A DNA stretch of 64,000 nt. Source: Pseudomonas mandelii (GTDB lineage Bacteria; Pseudomonadota; Gammaproteobacteria; Pseudomonadales; Pseudomonadaceae). Below, piece by piece: positions 50,356 through 58,874 of this stretch. The notes under the pieces are model-generated. The model had not been told where the DNA came from. It searched no databases and worked only from the letters and a program-made list of their open reading frames with translations. A program made the translations under genes and the position numbers. The stretch lies in assembly GCF_900106065.1 (NCBI RefSeq), contig NZ_LT629796.1, positions 1,896,001-1,960,000 of the forward strand. Direction: 5' to 3'. How positions within the stretch are numbered: position 1 is the first letter of the stretch; the number at the start of each line of letters is the position of its first letter.

Positions 50356-50511
50356 GTGTCCTCGACACGGGCAATTTCCCTCGCAACAGGGGGAGCATTT
50401 CCCACAGGAAAATCAGTGTGCCTACAGGCCTGGTCCCTTTCATTTGCAGGACATTTCCTAGATCATTCCGCTCGCTTGCGCCTGCCAAATTCGGTGGCTA
50501 GTCTCGGTCCG

Positions 50512-50738
50512 TCACTGCTCATCAGTGATCGGGTTTAGTAGCCCGGAACAATAGGCGTATGGCGGTTCCATGCTCATGCCCGGTGTTGCTTGCCGCGTGC
50601 AGAAAATGGTGGCTGTACGTGGGGCACTCTCGGGTGCACCGGTTTTCCTATTGACCGGCCTACTACCTGCGTACAGCTGCCACCCACCGCTTAGTAGGCG
50701 AAGGTGTCGGCTCCCCTGCAGCAATAGGAGCAACGCCA
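50512..50738 (+). promoter_or_regulatory. Structured 5' leader (copy B) with loop-loop complementarity
   Basis: The layout matches copy A: hairpin 1 TCACTG/CAGTGA (50512-50528); hairpin 2 CGGG-TTTAGTAG-CCCG (50530-50545); a 62-nt linker; a long stem GGTGGC + TGTACG (50608-50619) with CGTACA + GCCACC (50670-50684), enclosing hairpin GCACT-CTCG-GGTGC (50624-50637), hairpin CCGGT/ACCGG (50639-50658) and the segment CTACTA (50660-50665); hairpin 5 CGC-TTAGTAG-GCG (50688-50700). Start codon 38 nt later. CTACTA is complementary to TAGTAG in both loops. AATAGGAG near the 3' end provides the ribosome site. Confidence 0.78.
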
Positions 50739-51095
50739 ATGAAAAGATCTGTCCCCGATCCACCTCTCGAAACATCCACCCAAGACAAACCCACCGACGA
50801 TCCACTCAGAGATCGTTCCGCCCTTTATCGTGCGATCGATTTCTACCTCACCGGAGAACAGCCTTCGGCCCCCGATGAACTGCGGTTCTACAACGTCAGT
50901 GAAGACGTGAGCTTTGAAGACACCCAACTCTATGTTGCGGACTTGCTGCGCTGCGCTTCAGTCACCGCGTATCAGTGTGGCGATCACCTCAAGGGGGCGG
51001 ATCGAGCCATGGTGTTTTCCGTTTGGCATTTGCTGGAGATTGCCAAAGCCATGGTTGATCGCTCCATTGATTGTTTGGGGATGAAGCAGGGCTGA
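50739..51095 (+). CDS. Small helical protein behind structured leader B (DUF3077-like)
   Basis: A 118-residue acidic soluble protein. A variable N-terminus of about 50 residues is followed by FYNVSEDVSFEDTQLYVADL and a second helix (VFSVWHLLEIAKAMVDRSID). The helix-turn-helix-like two-helix layout matches the proteins at 11697 and 13619, although identity is low, and I think all belong to the DUF3077-type group. Role unknown. TAGGAG lies nine bases before the ATG. The structured leader is its most informative feature. Confidence 0.7.
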   Translation: MKRSVPDPPLETSTQDKPTDDPLRDRSALYRAIDFYLTGEQPSAPDELRFYNVSEDVSFEDTQLYVADLLRCASVTAYQCGDHLKGADRAMVFSVWHLLEIAKAMVDRSIDCLGMKQG

Positions 51096-51118
51096 CATCG
51101 GTCGGCAGTGAAATCGCC

Positions 51119-51201
51119 TTCGCGGGCAAGCCTCGCTCCTACAGGAGTACGCGTCTGTCGAAACAACTCGATCAACTGTAGGAGCGAGGCTTGCCCGCGA
51201 A
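51119..51201. repeat. Inverted REP pair, family A2
   Basis: TTCGCGGGCAAGCCTCGCTC (51119) and GAGCGAGGCTTGCCCGCGAA ending at 51201. Confidence 0.9.
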
Positions 51202-51270
51202 TGGCTGCGAAGCAGCCCCACGTCTGATGGCGTATATTCGGCCATATCCCCATTGCCTGCGCAGCCGACC

Positions 51271-51900
51271 ATGAAGCAAACCCCCGACGACCTCCAGAAG
51301 ATCACCGCCACCACCCTGGACCATTACAACTCGGTGGCCGAAGGTTTTCGCGAGGGGACTCGCGATCATGATGTCAGCCAGAACATCGATGCCCTGCTGC
51401 GGCATATTCAGGGCGAGGCGCCGTTCGACATTCTCGATTTCGGCTGTGGGCCGGGGCGGGATTTGCAGACGTTCACGCGCATGGGCCACAGGGCTGTCGG
51501 GCTCGATGGTTCGGAAAAGTTTGCGCAGATGGCGCGTGAGGACAGTGGATGCGAAGTATGGCAGCAGGACTTTCTGAAGCTGGACCTGCCGGATGAACGC
51601 TTCGACGGGATTTTTGCCAATGCGGTGTTGTTTCATATCCCGCGCCAGGAATTGCCTCGGGTGTTGAAGGAGTTGCGCAGGGCGTTGAAGCCAGGTGGCG
51701 TGTTGTTCAGTTCCAATCCTCGCGGCGAGAATCAGGAAGGGTGGAATGGGCCGCGTTATGGGGCTTACCACGATCTTGCGGCGTGGCAGCAATTACTGAC
51801 TGAGGCGGGGTTTGTGGAGCTGGAGCATTACTACCGGCCGGCGGGGCTGCCGCGGGAGCAGCAGCCTTGGTTGGCGAGTGTGTGGCGCAAGCCGGTGTAG
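51271..51900 (+). CDS. Class I SAM-dependent methyltransferase
   Basis: A 209-residue methyltransferase. The SAM-binding motif I is DILDFGCGPGRDLQTF, motif II VGLDGSEKFAQMAR, and FDGIFANAVLFHIPR and ALKPGGVLFSSNP follow. Substrate unknown. The ATG at 51271 is used; a TTG at 51253 adds six residues and neither has a clear ribosome site. It lies between two REP pairs with no operon partner. Confidence 0.86.
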   Translation: MKQTPDDLQKITATTLDHYNSVAEGFREGTRDHDVSQNIDALLRHIQGEAPFDILDFGCGPGRDLQTFTRMGHRAVGLDGSEKFAQMAREDSGCEVWQQDFLKLDLPDERFDGIFANAVLFHIPRQELPRVLKELRRALKPGGVLFSSNPRGENQEGWNGPRYGAYHDLAAWQQLLTEAGFVELEHYYRPAGLPREQQPWLASVWRKPV

Positions 51901-51915
51901 CCTGACAGGACGCCA

Positions 51916-51995
51916 TCGCGAGCAGGCTCGCTCCTACAGTTGACCGAGTTGTCCAGACGGACGCGGTCCCCCTGTAGGAGCGAGCCTGCTCGCGA
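51916..51995. repeat. Inverted REP pair, family A1
   Basis: TCGCGAGCAGGCTCGCTCC (51916) and GGAGCGAGCCTGCTCGCGA ending at 51995, between converging genes. Confidence 0.9.
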
Positions 51996-52014
51996 TAAGC
52001 GCGTAGCGCTCGCC

Positions 52015-55000
52015 TTACTGCACCTCTTTCTGCGGCTCGCGGATTTTGTACCAGGCGACATAAAGCGCTGGCAAAAACAGCAGCGTCAGCAACGTCGCAA
52101 TAATGATCCCGCCAATCATGGCGTAAGCCATCGGCCCCCAGAACACTTCCCGGGCAATCGGGATCATCCCCAGGCTGGCCGCCGCAGCGGTCAACAGAAT
52201 CGGTCGGCGTCGATGCTCCGTGGCCTGCGCCACGGCATCCCAAGGTGAAACGCCCTCTTTCTCCAAGGCATCGATCTGGGTCACCAGGATCACCGAGTTG
52301 CGGATGATGATGCCGATCAGCGCCAGAATCCCCAGGATCGCCACAAAGCCCATTGGCGTGCCCGTCGGGATCAGCGCCAGCACCACGCCGATCAGCCCGA
52401 GCGGCGCGACACTCGCCACCAGGAACAGCTTCTGCACGCTGTGCAGCTGGATCATCAGGAAGGTCGCCATCAGAAACAGCATCAGCGGCACCACCTTGGC
52501 TATCGGCCCTTGGGCCTTGCCGCTTTCCTCCACCGTGCCGCCCGTGGCGACCGAATAACCCACCGGCAAACCGGCGGCGAATTTATCGATGGCGGGGTTG
52601 AGCTGTTTCACCAGGTCAGTCGGCTGAATCTCATCACGCACTGCCGCCTTGATGGTGATGGTCGGTTTACGGTCACGGCGCCAGACCAGCGGTTGCTCGA
52701 GTTCATAGCGCACCGTGGCGAACGCCAGCAGCGGAATCGACGTGCCGCTCGGGGTCACGATCTGCAAGTTTTGCAGGGTTTCCGGCGTGCCACGTTCCGC
52801 GTCCACCGCGCGCCCCACGACGTTGATCAGGTAGATATCGTCATCGACCTGAGTCACCGGCGAACCAACCACAATGCTGTTCATCAGGTTGGCCACGTCT
52901 TCCGACGACAGTCCCAGTTGTCGCGCCTTGTCCTGGGCGATCTCGATGCGCAGGACTTTGCCCGGTTCGTTCCAGTCGTAAATGATCTCGCCGATGTGCG
53001 AGTTCTTGTCCAGCTCGGTGGCCAGGGCGATGGCGTGCTTGCGCACCTGATCGATGTCCTTGCCGCTGACCCGGTATTGAATCGGGCGACCCACCGGCGG
53101 GCCCATTTCCAGCGCCTGGACGTAGCTGCCGATCCCGACGAAATCCTTGCGCAGCCGTTCGCGCAAACGCTGGCTGAGGGCGTTGCGCGATTCCAGGCCT
53201 TTGCTGACGATCACCAGTTGCGCGTAGTACGGGTTCTGTAATTGCTGGTCGAGGGGCAGGTAGAAACGGATCGCTCCCTCGCCGATGTAAGTGCTCCAGC
53301 GCACGATGTCCGGGTCATCCTTGAGCGTCGCTTCGAGCTTGTCCACCGCCTTGCGGGTTTCGGCCATCGAGGCGTTTTGCGGCAGGTTGAGGTCGACGAG
53401 GATTTCCGGGCGGTCCGACGACGGGAAGAACTGGTTCTGCACAAACTGCATGGAAAACACCGAGGCCACAAACAGCGCAATGGTGATACCGATCGCCCAC
53501 CAGCGATTGCGCATGGCCCAAAACATCCCGTAATTGAATGCACGGCCGATGCGCCCGGGCTCGGCGTCATGGGGTTTCACCTTGGCGCTGAGAATGTGCA
53601 CGCCGATCACCGGGGCAAACAACACAGCGACAATCCACGACACCAGCATCGCCACCGCGATAACGGCAAACAGGGTGAAGGTGTACTCGCCCGCCGAGCT
53701 GGCGTTGAGGCCAATCGGCACGAAACCGGCGACGGTCACCAACGTACCGGTGAGCATCGGGAACGCCGTGGAGGTGTAGGCAAACGTCGCCGCCTGCTCC
53801 TTGGTCTCGCCCATTTCCAGGCGTGTGACCATCATTTCGACCGTGATCATTGCGTCGTCCACCAGCAGGCCGAGGGCGATGATCAATGCGCCGAGGGAAA
53901 TCCGCTGCATGGTGATGCCGCTGTATTCCATGAAGATGAACACCATGGCCAGCACCAGCGGGATCGAGCACGCCACCACCAGCCCGGCGCGCACACCGAG
54001 GCTGACGAAGCTGACGATCAGCACGATCACCACCGCTTCGAACAAGGCACTGGTGAAGCCGCCGACGGCTTTTTCCACCACTTCGGCCTGATCGGACACA
54101 GTGTGCACACCAACGCCCACCGGCAAGTCTGCGGTCAGGTCAGTCATGCGTTGGTGCAACGCCTTGCCGAACTCCTGGATGTTGCCGCCCTTCTTCATGG
54201 CGATGGCAAGGCCGATGGCCGGGTGGCCGTTGAAGCGGAACTCCGGGGTCGCCGGGTCAACGTAGCCACGGCTGATGTCGGCAATGTCGGCCAGGCGGTA
54301 GAAGCGGTCATTGAGCCGCAGGTTGACGTTGGCCAGGTCTTTCTCGGAAGCGAACTGCCCGGAGGTGCGCACCGAGATGCGCTCCGGGCCGGACTCGATC
54401 ACACCGGCCGGGGTCACTGAGTTCTGGGTTTGCAGGCTTTGCACCACCTGGCGTTGATCGATACCCAGCGCCGCCAGTTTACGGGTGGAGAAATTCAGGT
54501 AGAGGACTTCGTCCTGCTCACCGACCATCTCGACCTTGCCCAGCCCCGGCACTTCACGAATTTCAGCGCGAACCTGTTCCACGTAATCGCGCAACTGGCG
54601 CATCGACAAGCCGTCGGCGGTAAAGGCGTAGACCGAACCGAACACATCACCGAATTCGTCGTTGAATCCCGGCCCTTGCAGGCCTTGGGGGAAGTCACCG
54701 CGAATGTCGTTGATCTTCTTGCGCACCTGGTACCAGATTTCCGGGATGTCCTTGGCACTGGTGGTGTCGCGCAGGTTGACGAACACCGTGGACTCGCCGG
54801 GCCGCGTATAGCTTTTGACGTAATCGAGGGAGTCGAGCTCTTCGAGTTTTTTCTCGATGCGATCCGTGACCTGCTTGAGGGTTTCTTCCTGGGTCGCGCC
54901 CGGCCAGCGGGTCTGGATGACCATGGTTTTGATGGTGAACGACGGGTCTTCCTCGCGCCCCAGGTTCATGTACGAGAACACGCCCATCAGCAGCGCGACG

Positions 55001-55068
55001 AACATCAAATACCAGACAAACGACTGATGCTTGAGGGCCCATTCGGATAAGTTGAAACTCCCTTTCAT
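52015..55068 (-). CDS. triC: RND efflux pump inner-membrane subunit, TriC type
   Basis: A 1017-residue RND transporter with 12 membrane segments and two large periplasmic loops; P. aeruginosa TriC has 1015. GLLVDDAMITVEMM holds the two proton-relay Asp residues of TM4. LNLPQNASMAETRKAV and GGTVEESGKAQGPIAKVVPL are in the periplasmic docking regions. TriABC with OpmH extrudes triclosan and other biocides. It follows two adaptor genes with four-base overlaps, the signature layout of triABC. No outer-membrane factor gene is adjacent. Confidence 0.88.
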   Translation of the reverse strand: MKGSFNLSEWALKHQSFVWYLMFVALLMGVFSYMNLGREEDPSFTIKTMVIQTRWPGATQEETLKQVTDRIEKKLEELDSLDYVKSYTRPGESTVFVNLRDTTSAKDIPEIWYQVRKKINDIRGDFPQGLQGPGFNDEFGDVFGSVYAFTADGLSMRQLRDYVEQVRAEIREVPGLGKVEMVGEQDEVLYLNFSTRKLAALGIDQRQVVQSLQTQNSVTPAGVIESGPERISVRTSGQFASEKDLANVNLRLNDRFYRLADIADISRGYVDPATPEFRFNGHPAIGLAIAMKKGGNIQEFGKALHQRMTDLTADLPVGVGVHTVSDQAEVVEKAVGGFTSALFEAVVIVLIVSFVSLGVRAGLVVACSIPLVLAMVFIFMEYSGITMQRISLGALIIALGLLVDDAMITVEMMVTRLEMGETKEQAATFAYTSTAFPMLTGTLVTVAGFVPIGLNASSAGEYTFTLFAVIAVAMLVSWIVAVLFAPVIGVHILSAKVKPHDAEPGRIGRAFNYGMFWAMRNRWWAIGITIALFVASVFSMQFVQNQFFPSSDRPEILVDLNLPQNASMAETRKAVDKLEATLKDDPDIVRWSTYIGEGAIRFYLPLDQQLQNPYYAQLVIVSKGLESRNALSQRLRERLRKDFVGIGSYVQALEMGPPVGRPIQYRVSGKDIDQVRKHAIALATELDKNSHIGEIIYDWNEPGKVLRIEIAQDKARQLGLSSEDVANLMNSIVVGSPVTQVDDDIYLINVVGRAVDAERGTPETLQNLQIVTPSGTSIPLLAFATVRYELEQPLVWRRDRKPTITIKAAVRDEIQPTDLVKQLNPAIDKFAAGLPVGYSVATGGTVEESGKAQGPIAKVVPLMLFLMATFLMIQLHSVQKLFLVASVAPLGLIGVVLALIPTGTPMGFVAILGILALIGIIIRNSVILVTQIDALEKEGVSPWDAVAQATEHRRRPILLTAAAASLGMIPIAREVFWGPMAYAMIGGIIIATLLTLLFLPALYVAWYKIREPQKEVQ

Positions 55069-56132
55069 TGGGGGCTGTCCTCGTCGATTTTCACTTTCTG
55101 TCCCGGTTTCAGGCTGTTCACACCCGCGCTGACCACCCGCTCACCCGACTTCACACCGTTGGCCAGGACCATGGTCGAATCGGTGCGGCTGAGAAGGTTG
55201 ACGTCCCGTGGGGCAACGGTCTGGGTCTGCGTATCGACGACCCAGATGCGCGATTGCCCACCGACCTCCTGTAGCGCACTCAAGGGCAGTTCGATGCGGG
55301 GTTTGATCGCGGAGCTGAGGGTGACGCTGATCGCTGTGCCCAGGCGAAAACCGGGCGGTGTGTCTGTCAGGGTCAGGCGGGCTCGACGGGTACGGGTCGC
55401 ACTCTGGGCCTGGGGCTCGATTTCACGAACAGTGGCCGTCGTGTTGATACTCGGGTCCAGTTGCGCCGCAACTTGAAAGACGACGTCGCTCGGGAGTTGG
55501 TCGACCAGGGTGTCCGGCAGGTCGATCACCGCTTCCTTGATGTCCGGCTGCGCCAGGGTCACCACTTGCTGGCCGGCGGTGACGACTTGCCCGGCTTCGG
55601 CATTCCACGCGGTGACGATGGCTTTGTGGTCCGAGCGCAATTCGACATAGTTGAGCTGATCCTTGGCCTGATCGACCGCCGCCTTCGCTTGATCGAGAGA
55701 GGCCTGGGTGGTCTTCAGGTCGGTCTGCGCGACATCGAGTTGCGCCTGGGCGCCGACGCCGCGATCGAACAATTCCTGCTGCCGCCGGGCGCTGGCCTGG
55801 GCGTTGATGTATTGCGCCTGGACGCTGGCCAGATCGCCCTGGGCGGAACGCAGCTGATTCTGCTGATCGGTGGGGTCCAGGGTGGCGAGCAGCGCGCCCT
55901 TTTCCACTTCGGCACCGACATCGACGTTACGGCTGGCGATGCGCCCCGGCACGCGGAACCCGACATTGCTTTCATAGCGGGCCTGGATGCTGCCGGCGAA
56001 GCGGCCGAGATGTTCCTCGTCCAGCGATTCGACCTTGACCGACAGCACCGGACGTATCGGCTCCGGCGGCGGTTCCTCTTTCGAGCAAGCCGCCAGCATC
56101 ATCGCCGTGCACACCAGTAACAGACGCTTCAT
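55065..56132 (-). CDS. triB: RND efflux periplasmic adaptor, TriB type (lipoprotein)
   Basis: A 355-residue membrane-fusion protein. The lipobox is LAAC (Cys16) in MKRLLLVCTAMMLAACSKEE, so it is anchored by lipid. A lipoyl half-motif (VGAEVEKGALLATLDPTDQQ), a helical hairpin (about residues 95-160) and the beta-barrel domain follow. P. aeruginosa TriB has 355 residues. It overlaps triC and triA by four bases each. Both adaptors are needed for function in the P. aeruginosa pump. Confidence 0.87.
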   Translation of the reverse strand: MKRLLLVCTAMMLAACSKEEPPPEPIRPVLSVKVESLDEEHLGRFAGSIQARYESNVGFRVPGRIASRNVDVGAEVEKGALLATLDPTDQQNQLRSAQGDLASVQAQYINAQASARRQQELFDRGVGAQAQLDVAQTDLKTTQASLDQAKAAVDQAKDQLNYVELRSDHKAIVTAWNAEAGQVVTAGQQVVTLAQPDIKEAVIDLPDTLVDQLPSDVVFQVAAQLDPSINTTATVREIEPQAQSATRTRRARLTLTDTPPGFRLGTAISVTLSSAIKPRIELPLSALQEVGGQSRIWVVDTQTQTVAPRDVNLLSRTDSTMVLANGVKSGERVVSAGVNSLKPGQKVKIDEDSPQ

Positions 56133-57232
56133 GGCTGAGCTTCCACAGCAAGATCCTTGTAGGTGTTTTCGGCGATTTCAACTTTCACGCCGGGGTGCAG
56201 CAACTGACCGCCCGCGATGACGACTTTCTCGCCGCTCTGCAGGCCGGCGCTGATGATCACTTTGCCGGTCAGGTAACGACCGACCGTAACATTGTGCAGT
56301 TGCGCCTTGCCCTCGCCATCCACCAGCCATACCGCCGGATCGCTGAGGTTTTTGGTCAGGGCCGACCACGGCAATTCCACGGCGGACTTGCCCGGAGTCT
56401 TGGCCGTAGCGCTTACCACCGAGCCCAGTTGCATGCCCTCGGGCAGGCTGTCGAGGGTGACTTTGACTTGCACGGTGCCGGTCTGCGCGGACACCGCCGG
56501 GGTGATCTCCCGCACGGTGCCAGTGGTTTTGATCGACGGGTTGTCGAGCAGGCTGACCACGATGGTTTTATCCTCCGGCGCCTCGGCCAGCAGCGATTCG
56601 TAGACGTTGAACACCGCGTCACGCTCACCATCGCGCGCCAGGCTGAAAATCGGCACCGTCGCCTGCACCACCTGGCCGACCTCGGCCTGACGCGCCGTAA
56701 TCACGCCTGGCGCCTCGGCAATCAGCGCGGTGTAGCCGAGTTGTTCGCGAGCGTTGGCAAGCTGCGCCTGAGCAGCGGTCAGCGCGCTCTGACTGCTGCG
56801 CAAGGCGGCTTGCGCGGAATCGTATTCGCTTTGGCTGGTGTAGCCCTTGGGCAGGAGTTTTTGCTGGCGGACAAACGCGGCGGCGGTCTGCTTGACCCGG
56901 GCCTGCTCGGCGGTGACTTGGGCCTGGGCCGAATTGACGCTGGTCTGCAGGTCTTTGGGATCGAGTCTGGCCAGCACTTGTTTGGCCGACACTCGGTCAC
57001 CGACATCGACCATGCGCTGAATGATCTTGCCGCCCACGCGGAACGACAACTCAGTCTGGACCCGGGCCTGAACATCGCCGGTGAGCGTCACCGACGCGGC
57101 GTAATCCAAGGGTTTGACCTCCTGGACGAAGACCCGTGGACGGTCCTTCTCGACCGGTTTTTTATCGCCACACGCGGTCAGTAGTGCAAGGAGGCTCAGA
57201 CCAACCGCTATTTTCAATCCGGGACCAGCCAT
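56129..57232 (-). CDS. triA: RND efflux periplasmic adaptor, TriA type (lipoprotein)
   Basis: A 367-residue membrane-fusion protein with lipobox LTAC (Cys21). VGDRVSAKQVLARLDPKDLQ is the lipoyl domain, followed by a coiled-coil hairpin rich in Ala and Gln (about residues 100-160). First gene of the operon. It is clearly distinct from TriB, so the pair is not a recent duplication. Confidence 0.87.
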   Translation of the reverse strand: MAGPGLKIAVGLSLLALLTACGDKKPVEKDRPRVFVQEVKPLDYAASVTLTGDVQARVQTELSFRVGGKIIQRMVDVGDRVSAKQVLARLDPKDLQTSVNSAQAQVTAEQARVKQTAAAFVRQQKLLPKGYTSQSEYDSAQAALRSSQSALTAAQAQLANAREQLGYTALIAEAPGVITARQAEVGQVVQATVPIFSLARDGERDAVFNVYESLLAEAPEDKTIVVSLLDNPSIKTTGTVREITPAVSAQTGTVQVKVTLDSLPEGMQLGSVVSATAKTPGKSAVELPWSALTKNLSDPAVWLVDGEGKAQLHNVTVGRYLTGKVIISAGLQSGEKVVIAGGQLLHPGVKVEIAENTYKDLAVEAQP

Positions 57233-57584
57233 GCAGACTCCTTTGCGTTGTACGGACGTGCCAATGGCGATACGACTGTGAGCTTAGAACAGGGTTCCAT
57301 GGGTGCACCTGACGCCCTCAAATAAAGCCATCAAGTCACAAATCTTGTAGCACCTGGCGGAGTCCACTGAGAGCCAGCTTGAGGTTCGGATGACGGTCGT
57401 GTTGGCCAGCTTCACGTCGACCTTGTCGCATCACGCAAAAAACTATCCCGCGGATTTGTCGCGGCGAAAGAAGACGACTATTTTCCTTGCAGCTGTAGGA
57501 GGGATCTTTTTTTCAAAAAGCCCCTCCAAGGACGCACAGCTTTTGGCCAGACTCCCTGGCTGAACCCTCACAAGGAAGAGAAAA
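57233..57584. other. Intergenic region upstream of triA with a 5' hairpin
   Basis: 352 bp between triA and the small ORF at 57585. Divergent promoters are likely but not clear. A hairpin GGAGGG (57498-57503) / CCCTCC (57522-57527), extended by TTTTT/AAAAA, stands 58 bp before the small ORF. No regulator gene is adjacent. Confidence 0.5.
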
Positions 57585-57680
57585 ATGGCTGAGATGAAAG
57601 TGCCACAGCGGTTGGATCCGCAAGAAATCGTGAAGTTATTGGTGGCATTGCGCCGGGCGCTGGAGGCCAGGGTAGCCTGA
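57585..57680 (+). CDS. 31-residue small protein with a strong ribosome site
   Basis: MAEMKVPQRLDPQEIVKLLV and eleven more residues. AAGGAAG lies six bases before the ATG, one of the best ribosome sites in the window. Residues 11-31 would form an amphipathic helix (Ile, Val, Leu on one face; Arg, Lys, Glu on the other). No family recognised. The gene sits between triA and a family C repeat. Confidence 0.5.
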   Translation: MAEMKVPQRLDPQEIVKLLVALRRALEARVA

Positions 57681-57692
57681 ATGCGCGGGCGC

Positions 57693-57840
57693 TTTTGTGA
57701 CGAGGGAGCTTGTCGGACCGCCGCACCGTCCCGCTCGACTGCGCAGCAGTCGCAAAATCAGTCGAAACGGTGTGCCTGAAGAAGCGCATGTGCAGGATTT
57801 AGGGTCGCAACCCAGCGGGAGCAAGCGCCCTCGCCACAGG
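57693..57840. repeat. Inverted repeat pair, family C, partly decayed
   Basis: TGTGACGAGGGAGCTTGTC at 57696 and GCGGGAGCAAGCGCCCTCGCC ending at 57836, with CGACTGCGCAGCAGTCG inside. Both arms carry changes relative to the copy at 50219. Confidence 0.75.
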
Positions 57841-57852
57841 TTTCTCGCAGGC

Positions 57853-57888
57853 AAAAAAAACGCCGACGCTTTACCAGCCGTCGGCGTT
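57853..57888 (-). terminator. Rho-independent terminator of metQ (second copy)
   Basis: AACGCCGACG (57859-57868) and CGTCGGCGTT (57879-57888) form a stem followed on the minus strand by a run of eight T's. Confidence 0.93.
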
Positions 57889-57917
57889 CGAAACCTTGAA
57901 GGGGTTTACCTCGCGAA

Positions 57918-58700
57918 TCAGAACGCCGGCAGTACCGCGCCGCTGTACTTCTTCTCGATGAATGCTTTGACTTCCGGGCTGGTCAGGGCTTTGGCCAGTT
58001 TCTGGATGGCAACGCTGTCCTTGTTGTCCGGACGAGCCACCAGGAAGTTCACGTAAGGCGAATCGGCACCTTCAATCACCAGCGCATCTTTAGCCGGGTT
58101 CAGACCTGCTTCCAGCGCGTAGTTGGTGTTGATCATGTCCAGGTCGACCTGATCCAGCACACGCGGCAGCATGGCCGATTCCAATTCCTTGAACTTGAAG
58201 TTGTGCGGGTTCTTGGCGATGTCTTTCGGCGTAGCCAGAGCGTTTTTCGGGTCTTTCAACTCGATCAGGCCAGCCTTCTGCAGCAGGATCAGGGCACGGC
58301 CGCTGTTGCTGCCTTCGTTCGGGATGGCGATGGTCGCGCCGTCTTTCAGCTCAGCCAGGGTTTTGACTTTCTTCGAGTAGCCGCCGAATGGTTCGACGTG
58401 CACGCCGATCACGGTTACCAGATTAGTGCCTTTGCCTTCGTTGAAGCTTTTCAGGTACGGCAGGGTCTGGAAGTAGTTGGCGTCCAGACGCTTCTGATCG
58501 ACCTGTACGTTCGGCTGAACGTAGTCGGTGAACACTTTGATTTCCAGGTCCACGCCTTCTTTGGCGAGGGTTGGCTTGATCAGTTCCAGAATCTCGGCGT
58601 GTGGAACCGGGGTCGCCGCCACCACCAGTTTCTCGCCAGCCTGGGCCAGGCCCGCGGTCAGGGCAGCCGCCAGTGCGGTGAACAACAGAACCTTTTTCAT
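57918..58700 (-). CDS. metQ: MetQ/NlpA-family ABC transporter substrate-binding protein (second copy)
   Basis: A 260-residue periplasmic protein. Signal peptide MKKVLLFTALAAALTAGLAQ, cut after AQA, no lipobox Cys. DLEIKVFTDYVQPNVQVDQK and LDANYFQTLPYLKSFNEG are the MetQ core. It stands alone with its own terminator; the matching metNI genes are not here. An AAA+ regulator lies upstream on the same strand. Confidence 0.88.
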   Translation of the reverse strand: MKKVLLFTALAAALTAGLAQAGEKLVVAATPVPHAEILELIKPTLAKEGVDLEIKVFTDYVQPNVQVDQKRLDANYFQTLPYLKSFNEGKGTNLVTVIGVHVEPFGGYSKKVKTLAELKDGATIAIPNEGSNSGRALILLQKAGLIELKDPKNALATPKDIAKNPHNFKFKELESAMLPRVLDQVDLDMINTNYALEAGLNPAKDALVIEGADSPYVNFLVARPDNKDSVAIQKLAKALTSPEVKAFIEKKYSGAVLPAF

Positions 58701-58874
58701 GCAGTGTCCTTATCGAAAATCACGGTCGTCAGCGACGACGGCTAAATAGTACGTGTGCCAGTGAAGTGCTATCGCTGGCGTGAGGCGGACAATACCGGGA
58801 TTTTTTATTCCCGAACAATATCTTTTATTCACTCTCATATTCCATTTTGTTCATACAGCTCTAACCCACACGGG

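Noticed and set aside
58701..58874. Sigma54 promoter upstream of the second metQ
   Set aside because: A GTGCCA on the plus strand lacks the GCAA partner at the required spacing.
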